Origin: Caprella mutica
Lineage: Eukaryota; Arthropoda; Malacostraca; Amphipoda; Caprellidae
Direction: 5' to 3'
DNA length: 64,000 nt
Assembly (NCBI GenBank): GCA_947561585.1
Contig: CANNZV010000503.1
Coordinates: 310,001-374,000 of the forward strand
Positions 12,801-24,135 of the stretch are shown one piece after another (position 1 is the first letter of the stretch; each line of letters begins with the position of its first letter). A model generated the notes under the pieces. That model saw only the letters and a list, made by a program, of their open reading frames with translations, searched no databases and was not told where the DNA came from. The translations under genes were made by a program, and so were the position numbers.

Positions 12801-13797
12801 CATAAAACTCAAAAAAAAAAAAATCTGTATAACGTAAAATTCGAAAAATAATAATTCGGATAGAATATATATCCGGATATATTGATTTATAATTTCATAC
12901 TTACTTCCATTAAATTGAAAGAAATACTATATATTATTTACTTTGATTTGCTGATACAAATGATTGGCTTATAATGTAAACACGATATTAAAAATAATTT
13001 TAATTTTATTTCACTAATAAAATCATACTAAACTTTATAGTTCCTTATTTTTGAAGGGCAATACACTAGTAGTGTTCAGTAAATAGGAAGTAAAAAGGTT
13101 TTTGTGAACACTAATATGTAATTCAGTCTATATATTCCTTTCAGAGATTGTTGTATGATTTACTTTTAACTATAACATAAAATCCACTATAGTGATTCTG
13201 AAGAATTCGAATCTTTCTTATTGGGGAATAAACTTGAGTAGTTTTGCATGTTAGATTTGTTGTAGATAAATAAATTGATTTATATTAGAAAAAATTACTT
13301 GGAGAAATTATTTAAAAATATTATTATAAAAATTTATTTTAAAAATTATTTTAAAAAATTACTTCACAAAATTATTTCAATAAATTATTTTGAAAACGAT
13401 TTCAAAACACTATTTAATAAGTTAGTTGAAAAGTGTTCAACTGTAAATTGGCAGTGTTTTTATTCACATATCGTCAGAACAATATACTGAAACAAATTCT
13501 ACGATGAAGTTCACTTGTCTATCACAATTATTATGACTCAAAAGAGATTCAACATCAGAACAAAATCTTTTTGGTCGTACCAAACCGAATTTAATACTAT
13601 AATATCATATTTCTATTCTTCATAAATGTGATTAGGTCTCTTTCCATTGCAGTTAATATTTACTGAACTATCAAAGAAAAGAATGACTTTGATGATGATT
13701 TTATAAAACAATAATTTCGAAATTTCAATTTTATCCATCTTACATATTTTTTTAAAATTTTGTCACAGAAAACCGGTCCGTTAAGATAATGATAATT
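9843..13797. other. AT-rich DNA; unassigned less AT-rich block at 11.1-11.85 kb
   Basis: No confident gene. Around 11100-11850 base composition is more balanced, and the minus strand has fairly long stop-poor stretches (for example near 11640-11820) that could be decayed transposon coding sequence; no family motif could be fixed. 12720-12880 holds degenerate A-rich repeats, and 13280-13420 degenerate AAAATTATTT repeats that give a chance 71-codon frame. Confidence 0.35.
10892..11005. repeat. hairpin followed by four 23-bp repeats
   Basis: An 8-bp perfect hairpin (gggtgaag / cttcaccc, 10892-10913) is followed by four copies of GGGATTCGAATCCACAAGTC-like units starting at 10922, 10945, 10968 and 10991, a regular 23-bp spacing. 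Each unit contains its own short palindrome (GGATTCGAATCC or GGGATTTAAATCCC). The GATTCGAATCC motif resembles a tRNA T-arm, but no tRNA can be folded around it. Confidence 0.6.
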
Positions 13798-13974
13798 AGG
13801 GCTGGGACAATATGCTCTTAAAATTATAGATACCAAAAATATCATAGACGAAACTAATTAAAATGGTATAAAATACTATATACAGTTGGTTTAGAACGAT
13901 TCAATACTCTTTAATTCTCTCCGTCTATAATATTTTCGGGATCTATAATTTTAAGAGCATATTGTCCCAGCCCT
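13798..13974. mobile_element. MITE with ~55-bp inverted repeats, family C
   Basis: The left end agggctgggacaatatgctc pairs with the right end, ...gcatattgtcccagccct. Near-perfect pairing covers about 45-55 bp including a shared TCTTAAAATTATAGAT. Total length is 177 bp and the interior is AT-rich. Similar flanking bases (atgata on both sides) hint at a target duplication. A partial, diverged match to the interior occurs at 23073-23125. Confidence 0.75.
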
Positions 13975-16388
13975 GATGATAAGCTTTATTGAATGAAAAA
14001 AAGATCGACACAGAAGTGACATTAAAAGGAGTAAGGATATTAAATTGATCAAGAATACATTATTTAATGAGATATCTATGCCCATACGAAGTTTCTGTTG
14101 GAACTCTTCAGGCTAGGAACAAATAAATTTCGGACATATTAAAATCATTATATAATAATTCACAGCATAGAACCACTTTCTTGAAAAACAAGAACATAAA
14201 GGAACGATATCAAAATACAGATATAAGACATAAAGTGCTAAAAATGAACAATGTTACAATAATTTATTCTACATTTTTGTTTTGTTTAATTCAAACAATA
14301 CGACATTAAAGTAAACTAATTCGAAATTAAGTTACACTGATCATTATTATAATTTAATCACGTTAACAATCAAATATAGTATATCCCATTAAAATTATAC
14401 AATTTTTAAAATTTAAATCTAGTTTCGCTATATACAATTCTCTTCCAATAAATTTTTCTTCGTCATAAAACCTCCAGAATACACACATATACTGAGTGTT
14501 AACCAAGAATAGCATCGAAACGTACCATTGTCGCTTAAATTGATTCTGAACGAATTCCATCAAGATGAAGTGAGTTGGTTGTGAAAAGACCCGTATCCAA
14601 TTTTATCGTGTGGATTATACTGAAACTGATATTTAAAGTATATACATATAGTGTATATAAAATGCATATGCGTTACTCTTAATAAGTTTTTGTTGAAGTT
14701 TTAATTCAGGGCAGCTTTACAGTTTTTTGTAGTATTATGAATAAAATAATCCTCATATTACCATTATATAGGTATATCATAATATTTATTAAGAACAATA
14801 ATGATTTTCTCAATATCCTTCGTGCCATATTTCTAAGTTACAATACAATAATATATATGATATCTATATAATAAAGGCACGTCGAGGTTATATATCACCT
14901 CACTATCCGTAGAGTTTGTTTCTGCAAATATTTGATATGGATGTCTGTCTGTTTTTTATATATAATACACCACTATCTATAGAATAATAGAAAAAGAATA
15001 GAACATAGGCAGGCGACAATTGAGTACATTTATAACTTCTATCCATCAGAAATAGTTTGCCATAACATCATATAACATATGTGCCTTTTTTATATCATGT
15101 ATATCATCTTAACGAATCCTGTTCAACATAATCGTTAATATATATTCTCTAATTTTATGAATTCCAATCAATTTCATTCCTGCGTATGGAAGTCAAACCT
15201 ATAATTGAAAACACTATTATCTATTGATTTAAAATACTACAAAAGCTCCGATTTCATCCCATCCATTTCATTTCATCCAAATAATTGAGGAATATTAAAT
15301 AAAGTGTTCTAGCCATGCAACCTGTCTATATATGGATTCCCCACTGAGAAACGTATCACATTACTCGATCCATTGGAAGTGCCAGAAATGAGCCTCCCAG
15401 TATCTATCAAGTTTAAGAACCAATGTTCCTATACTACTACAACGAGAGAGTTATCGTTTGCTCACGGAGTGAAATTTCAATCATTGCATTTTGATGATCT
15501 GCTATAATAATTACATATGAATCCTGTATGGAAAAACAATTGTATTATTTAATAACATAAATTGTTAAAACTATATTCATCATATGATAAATGATTATAA
15601 AAATTTCATGATGCGTGGTTATTGGTTAATCTTTTTCTTTCATTCAACCCAGATGACAAATATCATATACATGACTATTCATTCGATACATTAATTATGT
15701 ATATAACTATAAATAATTTCTAACAAGTTTCTGGGAATTCCTGATGAATAATTATCGCTAAGCAATCCTTAATATTCTGTAATATCCCATTCATATTTAG
15801 CATTGTTACTCGATCTCGGTTTATTTTAAATTTACCAATAACACGCAATGTAGTGTTAAATTACATAGACAGGCACATGTTCAATACTAAATACTGTATT
15901 TGTGTACTTCACTCACTTTTAAGGAATATAAAGTATCATGGTACCGAATTTCAAACAATTTTTTTGAGCAGTAAATCAAACGCTGTGTTTTTTTCTAAAT
16001 CACTACAACAGTATCAACTTCTCTGATTAAATTCTTGGTCATAAGAGTCATCTGTCATCACATATCCTAAGTTTGATGGTACTTTGGAACCGACTGTCTA
16101 ATAATGAAAGCGAAATATACCTCCTCTGTCTGAGAATTATACCGAGCATATAATGGAATTAATACTCGGGAATTAAAATGACTTGTATATTATAACATAT
16201 ATAAAATTATTTTATATCAGTATATATTTAGATTAAACTTGAGGAAGAGAGCCTGAAATAGTGTAAATTTCTTTTTATTTGAATTACATTTATATTTTTT
16301 ATTTCAATTAATCAGTTTTAGAATTAAAGCATTTGATATTTCTTCAGATTAGACTCTCTGGGAGTAGTATGAAATCATGGCTAGATAT

Positions 16389-16688
16389 TTAAACAAAAAA
16401 AAAACACCATAGAAGAACTATTTGAATTCCACAGTGCATTTTCCATAAAATAAAAGTTATCACGGTATGTTTGTCTGATAGATTCTCAAAAGATTTGAGG
16501 AGAATGTTAATGTAGAAACTTGACAGCTCTAAAGCCACGCATGAATTCTCAATATTTCGAAATAAGTTGAAATTACCAAAGTAGAATTGAGATGAAATCA
16601 TGAGTGGATCATTCATTTTTTTTGCCAAGCTTGAGAGTATGAGGCCATATTTCCAATGCTCTTCATCAAAATCTGGACATGTCATCAT
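16389..16688 (-). pseudogene. 99-codon frame, faintly odorant-receptor-like; possibly a gene relic
   Basis: A 99-codon frame stands in an otherwise stop-rich stretch. It begins MMTCPDFDEEHWKYGLIL and continues with LAKKMNDPLMISSQFYFG and a Phe/Leu-rich end. The order (acidic/aromatic start, hydrophobic stretch, K-x(2-3)-DPL, then F-x-F and a hydrophobic tail) recalls the C-terminal segment of insect odorant receptors (7tm_6). The match is by eye and weak. Upstream on the same strand, further open stretches lie in other frames broken by stops. It could be a receptor pseudogene, a terminal exon, or chance. Confidence 0.2.
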
Positions 16689-17791
16689 ATAATCAATCGA
16701 AAGAAGTTACTGTAGATTAGATATTCTTTTTCGTGTTGAGTCCAGTCTTGTGTGAAAATATTGGAATAGAGGAGTATTTGAATGCTCAACATGATGTATT
16801 ATATTCCGATATGGTCTCGTTATCCATAGACTAGACGATTCTTTAGTAAGAGTTTTGGCTGCCGATAAAAAGAAAGAACGAATCCCATAATTTTTGCCTC
16901 AAAGATTGAATGTAAGAGTGAAGATTAACAATAAAAATTACGTTATAAATTCTTTAGATAACATTACTCTAAAAAGAAATTAGAATAAGGTATAATTATT
17001 TAAATTCACATATAAAAAAATAAACAGTGCACATATGTTTTCGGTGATTTCATAACGTTCTATATATTCCAATCAAATTTAAATATTTTACTCGATTTGT
17101 TAGTTAAAATTCATAACAAATTCCGAGTGAATCCTTTTTCAACAAACCGAATTTTTGTATATGAATTAACAAAACATCACTCTCAATTCAAACCATAATT
17201 TACATGATAAAGAAATGCTAATCGAAATTCATGGACGAGGAGACTCTATCCTCGCTTGACGCTAACTCAAAATTGGTATAGAAATAAAGAATATTTAAAC
17301 TATTTTGCATTATTTATTCTGTGGCATTTTCTATTCTCCTCAATGTTTGTGGTGACATAAAAGTTTTCTCTGCAATAAAAAGTATCTAAAGTACATCGGT
17401 TGAAATGTAAATCCTTACATCTATAAATAGTATTGGAATTCAAATTGGAGAAATATTTACTTCAGCATCTCAAACTTTCAAATTTCGTCAATATATTATA
17501 ATAATAGATATATTTTTGAAAGACAATATTTTTAAATAAAAAAAATATTTACAGAGGAAAATTACATTTTAGTAACTTTTAAAATAAAATTATTCCTTTT
17601 TTTCGATACGTTTGAATGTACTATTATTATCATTATAAGATCGTTAAATATAGTAGTGAAAATGGAATAATAAGCCATAGAATCATATTTGACTAATTTG
17701 AGAGTTTATTGGCTTTTACAAACGTGACTTTGGCCGAAAGAAAATAGTCTCCCGCTTGTTATGCAAATGTTATGTCGCCATTGGATATTGC

Positions 17792-17880
17792 AGAGGATGG
17801 ACCTGATGCCTCGTACAGAATGATACCAAATGATAAGAGGATGGACCTGATGCCCCGTACAGAATGATACCAAATGATAA
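17792..17880. repeat. 44-bp tandem duplication
   Basis: The sequence starting agaggatggacctgatgcc is present twice in a row with a 44-bp period and one visible substitution (CTCG against CCCG). It is a recent local duplication in a slightly less AT-rich patch. Confidence 0.85.
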
Positions 17881-18051
17881 TGCTTTGGTGTGTGTTATTT
17901 TGTTACACATCATCTTCTAATCACTATACCTCGTAGAGGAATTAGTCGAAAATAATGAAAAGTATTTAAATTAGTATTCAAATCATGGCTTGTCATAAAA
18001 TTGAAAGAAATACTCTAGAGATCATTATCAACTATATTTAATGGGTTATTA

Positions 18052-18275
18052 TAGGGTTGGTACGTCACGAATTATGGGTCGGTTTCACAACTTCGGTCAT
18101 GCAAGAAAAACTATATAATAATGATTATTTAATTATTATTTCAATTGGTACTCATGATGCATGCAGGTATCATGAATACCAATTACAATAAAAATTAGTA
18201 TATATTCATTATTAAATCGATTTTTCCTATTTGACCGAACATGTGAAACCGACCAATAATTCGTAACTTACCCTA
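18052..18275. mobile_element. MITE-like inverted-repeat element, family A copy 2
   Basis: The left end (tagggttggtacgtcacgaa, then ttatgggtcggtttcaca) pairs with the right end, whose complement begins tagggtaagttacgaattat and continues tggtcggtttcaca. The centre is palindromic around ggtatcatgaatacc. Size, end sequence and central palindrome resemble the element at 1209-1428, so the two form one diverged family without coding capacity. Confidence 0.6.
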
Positions 18276-21200
18276 ATATATAGAATAAATATTGTACAAC
18301 AGTTTTATCTTATTGACAAATTAATCATAATTGTAACATTATCATTTGAAATAATTCATTTTAATACATTGCAAAATATGTAGCTTGTAGAGGATTGTTC
18401 ATATCTCCCTTAAATCATTTATATATTACGTAATGCAATCATTTTATTTATTGATTTCATTTTATTCTACAGACTTGAAAATTCTTTATGACATCAATTT
18501 CCATTTCAATGAGAGATAAGCTCTTTCAGTATGCATTTTTATCACCTCTAAACTTCAGTAAATAGTAAGGAAAATCTCAGTGACACAAACTTTACGATCT
18601 AACTGCAGTACAATCTTTCAAAAGCAGAAGTCGTGGCAGAAGAAATATACGCGATTCAATTTGTAAATGAAGTTAAGTTTAGCGACTACAATACGATCGG
18701 ACTGCATTAGATTGACTGCAGTTGTTGTGTGCATGTATGCAGTGACGAATGTTAGCTAGAGTCGGAAGGAGAGGATTTGTCTTTTCTTAGTTGTAACTGA
18801 AGACAAAGCAACATGTTCACACATCGTTGAACTTGTTCACTTCCATTTCTCACCGTTTGTTACATCAAATAGAAGCTGGTGACTTGCAGCAAACCTTCAT
18901 TAATTTCAGGTTTAAAAGCTCAGCTCTTACACTAGCCCCTGGTTGTTGTTTTTCTGCTTTTCAGTGTTATTTGTCATTGTCATAAATAATATTCTCAGAA
19001 AAATAGTAATAGGTATATTTTTATGTATTTGGATGTAAAATTGTTTTGAAAATTTTATTAACAATACTTAGTGTTTAAGCTATTGTTGATTTATTGTAAC
19101 AGAATGGTTTATGATCAGCTGTTAACAGTTTTATAATAAAATAGTGCATCTTATTACATGGGGAATTCAGTATGGCATTATTTAAATAGAATAATACTTA
19201 GAATGATTCTAAAGAATAATACCTAAATTATATTTTATATTTTGTAGTAAATTTAATTATCGTTTTTAATGGTACATTTTTCTTCAACGAACATTATAAC
19301 CATTTATTTTTTGTTAAGAACTAATCATGCAAGATCATTCCTGATCCGTATTTACTGATCTAAATCTTGAAAAATAAGTACTACATACGTCATACGAGAT
19401 CTAATTACGGTTATTATTACGTTCGTGATAACAGCTAATAGGGAGCATATAATTAAACGCTATTCTTTTCACTAAATACCTCCCCCGTTCATTCAAATCA
19501 TCGTAATGGGTGAAGCGAATTTTTCCATCGGCAAGCCGCAATTTTTGCCGGCGATGTTCCATTTTTTATTATCGATAAGAATAAGTTTTTATTCAGCAGT
19601 CACAAGGAACGTGTCGTTGAATTGAGAATTTATGATAACCTTCTGAAAATATAGGTAGAAAATAATACCATATTCATGTTACGAAGAGCCTTCGTTTGGT
19701 GATCAATTTAGTGAGAGAGTTTGCATGAATGGCAGGGAAGAATTTTGAAATGTGTCGAAAATTGGACATTGAGGGAACTTCAAGATATATAATATAGTGT
19801 TCGGAAAGACATTCTAAGGAAGAAAAATATGATTTGCTTGGCAGTAGATGTCTCTCCAATCGACCTAGCAAGTCTTCGACAAAATCATTAAATGGAGGGA
19901 ACGGCAAAACTTTCACCATTTTTAATAATCGCAAACATTGTGCGAATAGGTATATAGAGAATATGTGTTCGAAATTCTGAAAAATAAAGTAATTAGATAC
20001 AGTAATAACTATTAAACTTGTATTATATTGGACATGGAAAATAAATTATTATAGATATAATTATAAAGTGAGCTCATTTTTTCCCACAAAATATTTCTGC
20101 ACGGTAATTATATTTCTTCATTCGTATTTTTTCAGTTAGTTTAGTACAATCAACAATTTTGCTAAATACACATTTATTTCTTACACCACTATCTCTTTGA
20201 GTTAGTCACATCAATAAAACAGTCTGAAAAAACTATGAAAAATTCGCATAAAACTCTTCCTCTACTACACATATAAATATTTGATCCAATTTACTGTAGA
20301 AATTGAGCTGTTGCAATTGTAAGTTTAAATGTGTTTCATGAATTCAAAATGTGCGTAAATTTTCAAATACAAAATAGAAACAAGCAAATTGGATTGGAAT
20401 GGACTTTAAAGTGCAAAGGAATAAGGATTAAAGTGTCAGCTTTGGACTCTTTCTGAAGTGATCTAGATCTTTAAATGAACTGAATTGAAATTTGGTTTAA
20501 TGAATATGTATTTGCTCATGTAAATACACAATTGGAGATGAATTATTGAGAGAACTTTGATACATATTCATCAGTTTCACATTATAGTATTTGCTGGGGT
20601 TTTTGCTTCGTTTGCAATGAACATTTATTCTAAACAGCTTAGATTGAACACTCAGGTATTTGAACAGCATTTCAATCTCCTTAAATAAAGTATATAAATA
20701 CGTCTGACTTTCATTCTCATTTCAATGAATGAAATACTTTTAAGTACCCTTGACTTTCTTATGGGACATTTGAGCAGAGTCATAAATATAAGTATTCACT
20801 GTTCAAATTTATGGCTAAATCCATAATGAGGCCTAATAAAATACCGGTCTCATGAAGATAAATGCTACTTTGATGTTGGAACTTTGCCGGTTTTCTCGTA
20901 ATCTCAGATCGTTATATTACCTTTGAACTCTTGGAAGTCATTTTAGGAAATATTGCATCTATTCACTGTTGAACGGAAGGTGTGGACGATATTTTACTCT
21001 GATTTTAAATAACCCAATTTATAGTGTTTCTAATATAGGTAAATAATAAATACTGAAAACAGAGAGAATGAAAAGGAAGTAATCTAAACCGTGGATAAAA
21101 TTTTAAAAATCTTACATTGTTACTTTAATCCAATATTTATCATTATGATGATATTTCCAGAAAATTAAAAATATATTAGACTCTTTATCCAAGAATTCTT

Positions 21201-21569
21201 TTATTTCCTTCAACAGTTTTTGATATTTTATAATTGTGTATTAAATTATAATTGTAATGGTATAATATGCATATTAAAGAAAATTTAAATGAATTTATGA
21301 GGTTGTACTCAATTTGTATCTTGATCACAGAATATCTTAGAAGAATATTTTGCACATATTATTAATGGTGGTTAAAATCTTTAAAATGGTGAAATTGATT
21401 TTTTTATTGACGAAAAAAAATTAAAAGAAAAATTCCCAATATATTATTTGAACAAGTATTGAATGCATATTTGAATTTTATCCACCAAAATAATAGTAAA
21501 GTGTCAGGTGTAAATAAATGTATATTCTTTAATTTATTTGTTTCATTAAAATAGATGTTGCGGGGAGAT
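18276..21569. other. AT-rich DNA; two weak coding or promoter hints
   Basis: 18570-18970 is less AT-rich, has several short direct repeats of ACTGCAGT type, and could be a promoter or 5' exon region; no start can be fixed. 19515-19560 has CGGCAAGCCG / TTTTTGCCGGCGATG, similar to the arm units of the foldback elements and possibly a relic. A minus-strand 86-codon frame at 19674-19934 (starting MRLLKMVKVLPFPPFNDF) has varied composition but no recognised domain. The rest is featureless. Confidence 0.35.
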
Positions 21570-21578
21570 AACATGAAG
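21570..21578. repeat. left target-site duplication of outer foldback element (imperfect)
   Basis: AACATGAAG here corresponds to AATAGGAAG at 23451-23459 (7 of 9 bases). The length agrees with the perfect 9-bp duplications of the two related elements, which supports the assignment. Confidence 0.5.
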
Positions 21579-22471
21579 GGTTCTAGGAATTTTCACCGTG
21601 GAAAATTTGCCGTCGGAATTTTCGCCGTTGGAAAATTCGCCTTTAGGAAAATTCGCCGTGAGGAATATTCGCCGTGAAGAAGAAATTATAGAGAACATAA
21701 CTATTCAAATACCTATAAGTATTGATAAAAAATACTAATAATTACAAAGTAAACCAATTTGTTAAATAACTATTCGAATGAAAATTTTAGATAATTTTAC
21801 AATTTTATATTTGTAAATATTAGTTGTAGGTGATTATGTAATATTGTGTATCTAATAAAACTAAGATTCCTAAAATTTATGTTAGCTGTTCATATATGCA
21901 ATGTATATTTTAATCAGTAATCATATAATTTTGTGCCACAAGAGGTATCTTTGCTAAAAAAATGCTCAGTAAAGATGAATGAGATCACTAGTGATAGTCA
22001 GCTGTGTTTTGGCTAATCCTAGTCGGTTTGCGTCACTTCTTCTTAAAAGGGTTAAGTGTTCCTGTGTGTTTAATATTGAGAATTTAAGATACAGATTTTC
22101 TAATTATTGTACTATTCTGAGTTATTGATGGTTTCATACCTACCTAATTATTGATTTTATTTTGATTTATTTAGTATTACATTGTACGGTTTACCTCTTG
22201 AAATCTGAATTACTGTGCATGGCACAAATATTTTGAGGTAGTACCTACACTGATAAGAATGCTACATGATCTCTCTAAACCCAAATTCTATTCATTTCTA
22301 TTTTAGAATCCATAAAAATCTTCGTTGCTGCAATTCTAACGTAATATGAGAAATAAATAGGAATATAATTTGTTTAGTCATATATTATTATTTATATTAT
22401 TTCTATATAGTTATTAACATACATAAAAATAAATTTATTCAGTTATATTGTTATTTAAAAATTATTTAAAT

Positions 22472-22480
22472 GTTCCACAC
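22472..22480. repeat. left 9-bp target duplication of FB-2
   Basis: GTTCCACAC is repeated exactly at 23347-23355, on the other side of FB-2. Confidence 0.85.
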
Positions 22481-23346
22481 CGTGACCGGACAATTGCCAC
22501 CCATGGACAATTGCCACCCGCGGACAATTGCCACCCCTGGACAATTGCCACCCCTGGACAATTGCCACCCCTGGACAATTGCCACCCCTGGACAATTGCC
22601 ACCCCTGGACAATTGCCACCCCTGGACAATTGCCACCCCTGGATAATTGCCACCCAAATATTTATTATCAGGCCTCATAGCTAAAATGTTGATACAATAT
22701 GTATATTATTTTTGTACAATTTGCTTTTAATTGTATACATAAGATAAAAAATTTCACTCCACATTTTTTTTTATAAAATTAATTATTCCCATAGTTGATG
22801 TAATAAACTATATATTGTTTTTATACGAATTATTTCCATTATTCTATTGATGATGTCCTCAATAAATTAAAAATATCTTCCTTTATCAATACTATCATTA
22901 GTAAAAAAAAATTCATATTCTAGGATATCTATGAGTTATTGGCATATAAGCAGTCTTCCCGTACAGATCTTAATGTGATAAGTTAGTGCAGTTTCAAATT
23001 TACTAATAATCTGTGAAAAAGTTAATTGGCTTAAGAAAATGCGTGGTGTTTAAGAAAATCTATAAGTGTAAATCCTGAAAATATTATAGACGAACAGAAT
23101 TAAACAGTTTTGAATCGTTGTAAAAAAGTAGTATAAAGTATTCGATACCATAAGATTTAAAAATCACATTCAGAAACCGAATAATAATATTTTTTTTATC
23201 TTATAATGTATTTAATTAATAATGAATCGTAAAACAACAATATACATATTTTATCACCATTTTAGTTAAGAGTCCTGATAATAAATATTTGGGTGGCAAT
23301 TGTCCGGGGGTGGCAATTATCCGCGGGTGGCAATTGTCCTAGCACC
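22481..23346. mobile_element. foldback-type element FB-2, nested in FB-1
   Basis: This 866-bp element is flanked by the perfect 9-bp duplication GTTCCACAC. Its left terminus is CGTGACCGG; the complement of its right terminus is GGTGCTAGG. The left arm is a 17-bp minisatellite (GGACAATTGCCACCCCT) of about ten copies. The right arm has only three inverted copies (23290-23340). The arms are therefore very unequal, suggesting expansion or loss of units after insertion. No transposase is encoded. Confidence 0.8.
22487..22655. repeat. 17-bp minisatellite forming the left arm of FB-2
   Basis: About ten copies of GGACAATTGCCACCCCT, with a few variant units at the ends (CCCATGG, CCCGCGG). Each unit contains the palindrome CAATTG. 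The period is not a multiple of three, but the unit lacks stops in several frames, which explains the 60-78-codon open frames here; they are not genes. Confidence 0.9.
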
Positions 23347-23355
23347 GTTCCACAC
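23347..23355. repeat. right 9-bp target duplication of FB-2
   Basis: Exact copy of GTTCCACAC at 22472-22480. Confidence 0.85.
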
Positions 23356-23459
23356 GCCGAATCTTCCTAACGACGAATTTTCCAACGGAGAAAATTCTGG
23401 CGGTGAAAATTCCGACGTCGAAATTTCCCACGGCGAATTCTCCGGTCACCAATAGGAAG

Positions 23460-24135
23460 AACCCAAATATTAGTTTAGTAAAGAGTACTAAATATAGATG
23501 TTGCGCAAAAGAAATAGTGTTTATATAATCTATTAATTATCTGCATATCAATGAAATATCAACTATCATACTATCAATGAAATATCAACTATCATACTAT
23601 CAATGAAATATCAACTACCATACTATCAATGAAATATCAACTACCATACTATCAATGAAATATCAACTACCATGCAATCAATTTATTTAAAGTGTCAATC
23701 CTGTTTCTGTGATATATATTGTTATATTTATTGATTCTGAATTATTTTTTAGTTTAAGTTAAATTTAAAAGTTATCGTGTTTGGATATTTCAGACTGCAT
23801 TGCATATCATATTTCTTCTAATTTTATTTCCGCCATAATTTCATAAAAGTTATTTTTTCATATGAGTGTAAAATAAAAACCTGACACATTTCACATTAAA
23901 TAACTTTTAAACTAATTAACACTTTTAAATAAACAAAACAGGAAAACAAAACTAAAGTTTGGGAGTTTGCATCAAGTATACCAGATTTACCATATTTTCT
24001 ATATATTTGCTCATTTTTTAGTTTTGTCAAGTAAGCCGAATCCTGCAGGCATGCCTTATTTACCACAGGAAAGGAGCAAAATTATCGAGCTTTATCTTCT
24101 TACAAGTTCGCTCGTATTAACGCTGTGAAAATTCC
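23460..24135. other. AT-rich DNA with a 26-bp repeat
   Basis: Contains the five-copy 26-bp array at 23546-23680; the remainder is AT-rich with no coding or RNA signal. Confidence 0.5.
23546..23680. repeat. 26-bp tandem repeat, five copies
   Basis: The unit TATCAATGAAATATCAACTA followed by TCATAC recurs with exact 26-bp spacing at 23546, 23572, 23598, 23624 and 23650. The later copies share a T-to-C change (CTACCA), showing stepwise expansion. Confidence 0.9.

Larger units (their letters stand above)
13975..18051. other. AT-rich DNA without confident genes
   Basis: Stop-rich sequence. 14850-15060 and 15300-15460 are slightly less AT-rich but hold no convincing exon. The 99-codon minus-strand frame at 16389-16688 and the tandem duplication at 17792-17880 are listed separately. 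The rest holds nothing I recognise. Confidence 0.4.
21579..23450. mobile_element. foldback-type element FB-1 (interrupted by FB-2)
   Basis: The left terminus GGTTCTAGG is followed by about six 14-16-bp units of the form GGAAAATTCGCCGTN (to about 21680). The right arm (about 23356-23450) has the same kind of units inverted, and its complement starts GGTGACCGGAGAATTCGCCG. Without the inserted FB-2 and its duplicated target, the element would be about 1.0 kb. The interior has no coding capacity I can see. Tandem-repeat inverted arms and a 9-bp duplication are features of Foldback- and Mutator-like DNA transposons; assignment to either is inference. Confidence 0.65.

Noticed and set aside
14855..15060. 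Helitron-like 5' end
   Set aside because: TATATAATAAAGGC followed by GTCTGTCTGTTT recalls some Helitron starts, but no 3' hairpin with CTRR end or second copy was found.
22448..22684. 60-78-codon Pro-rich and Gly-rich frames
   Set aside because: Reading frames across the FB-2 arm repeat on both strands; no independent support.
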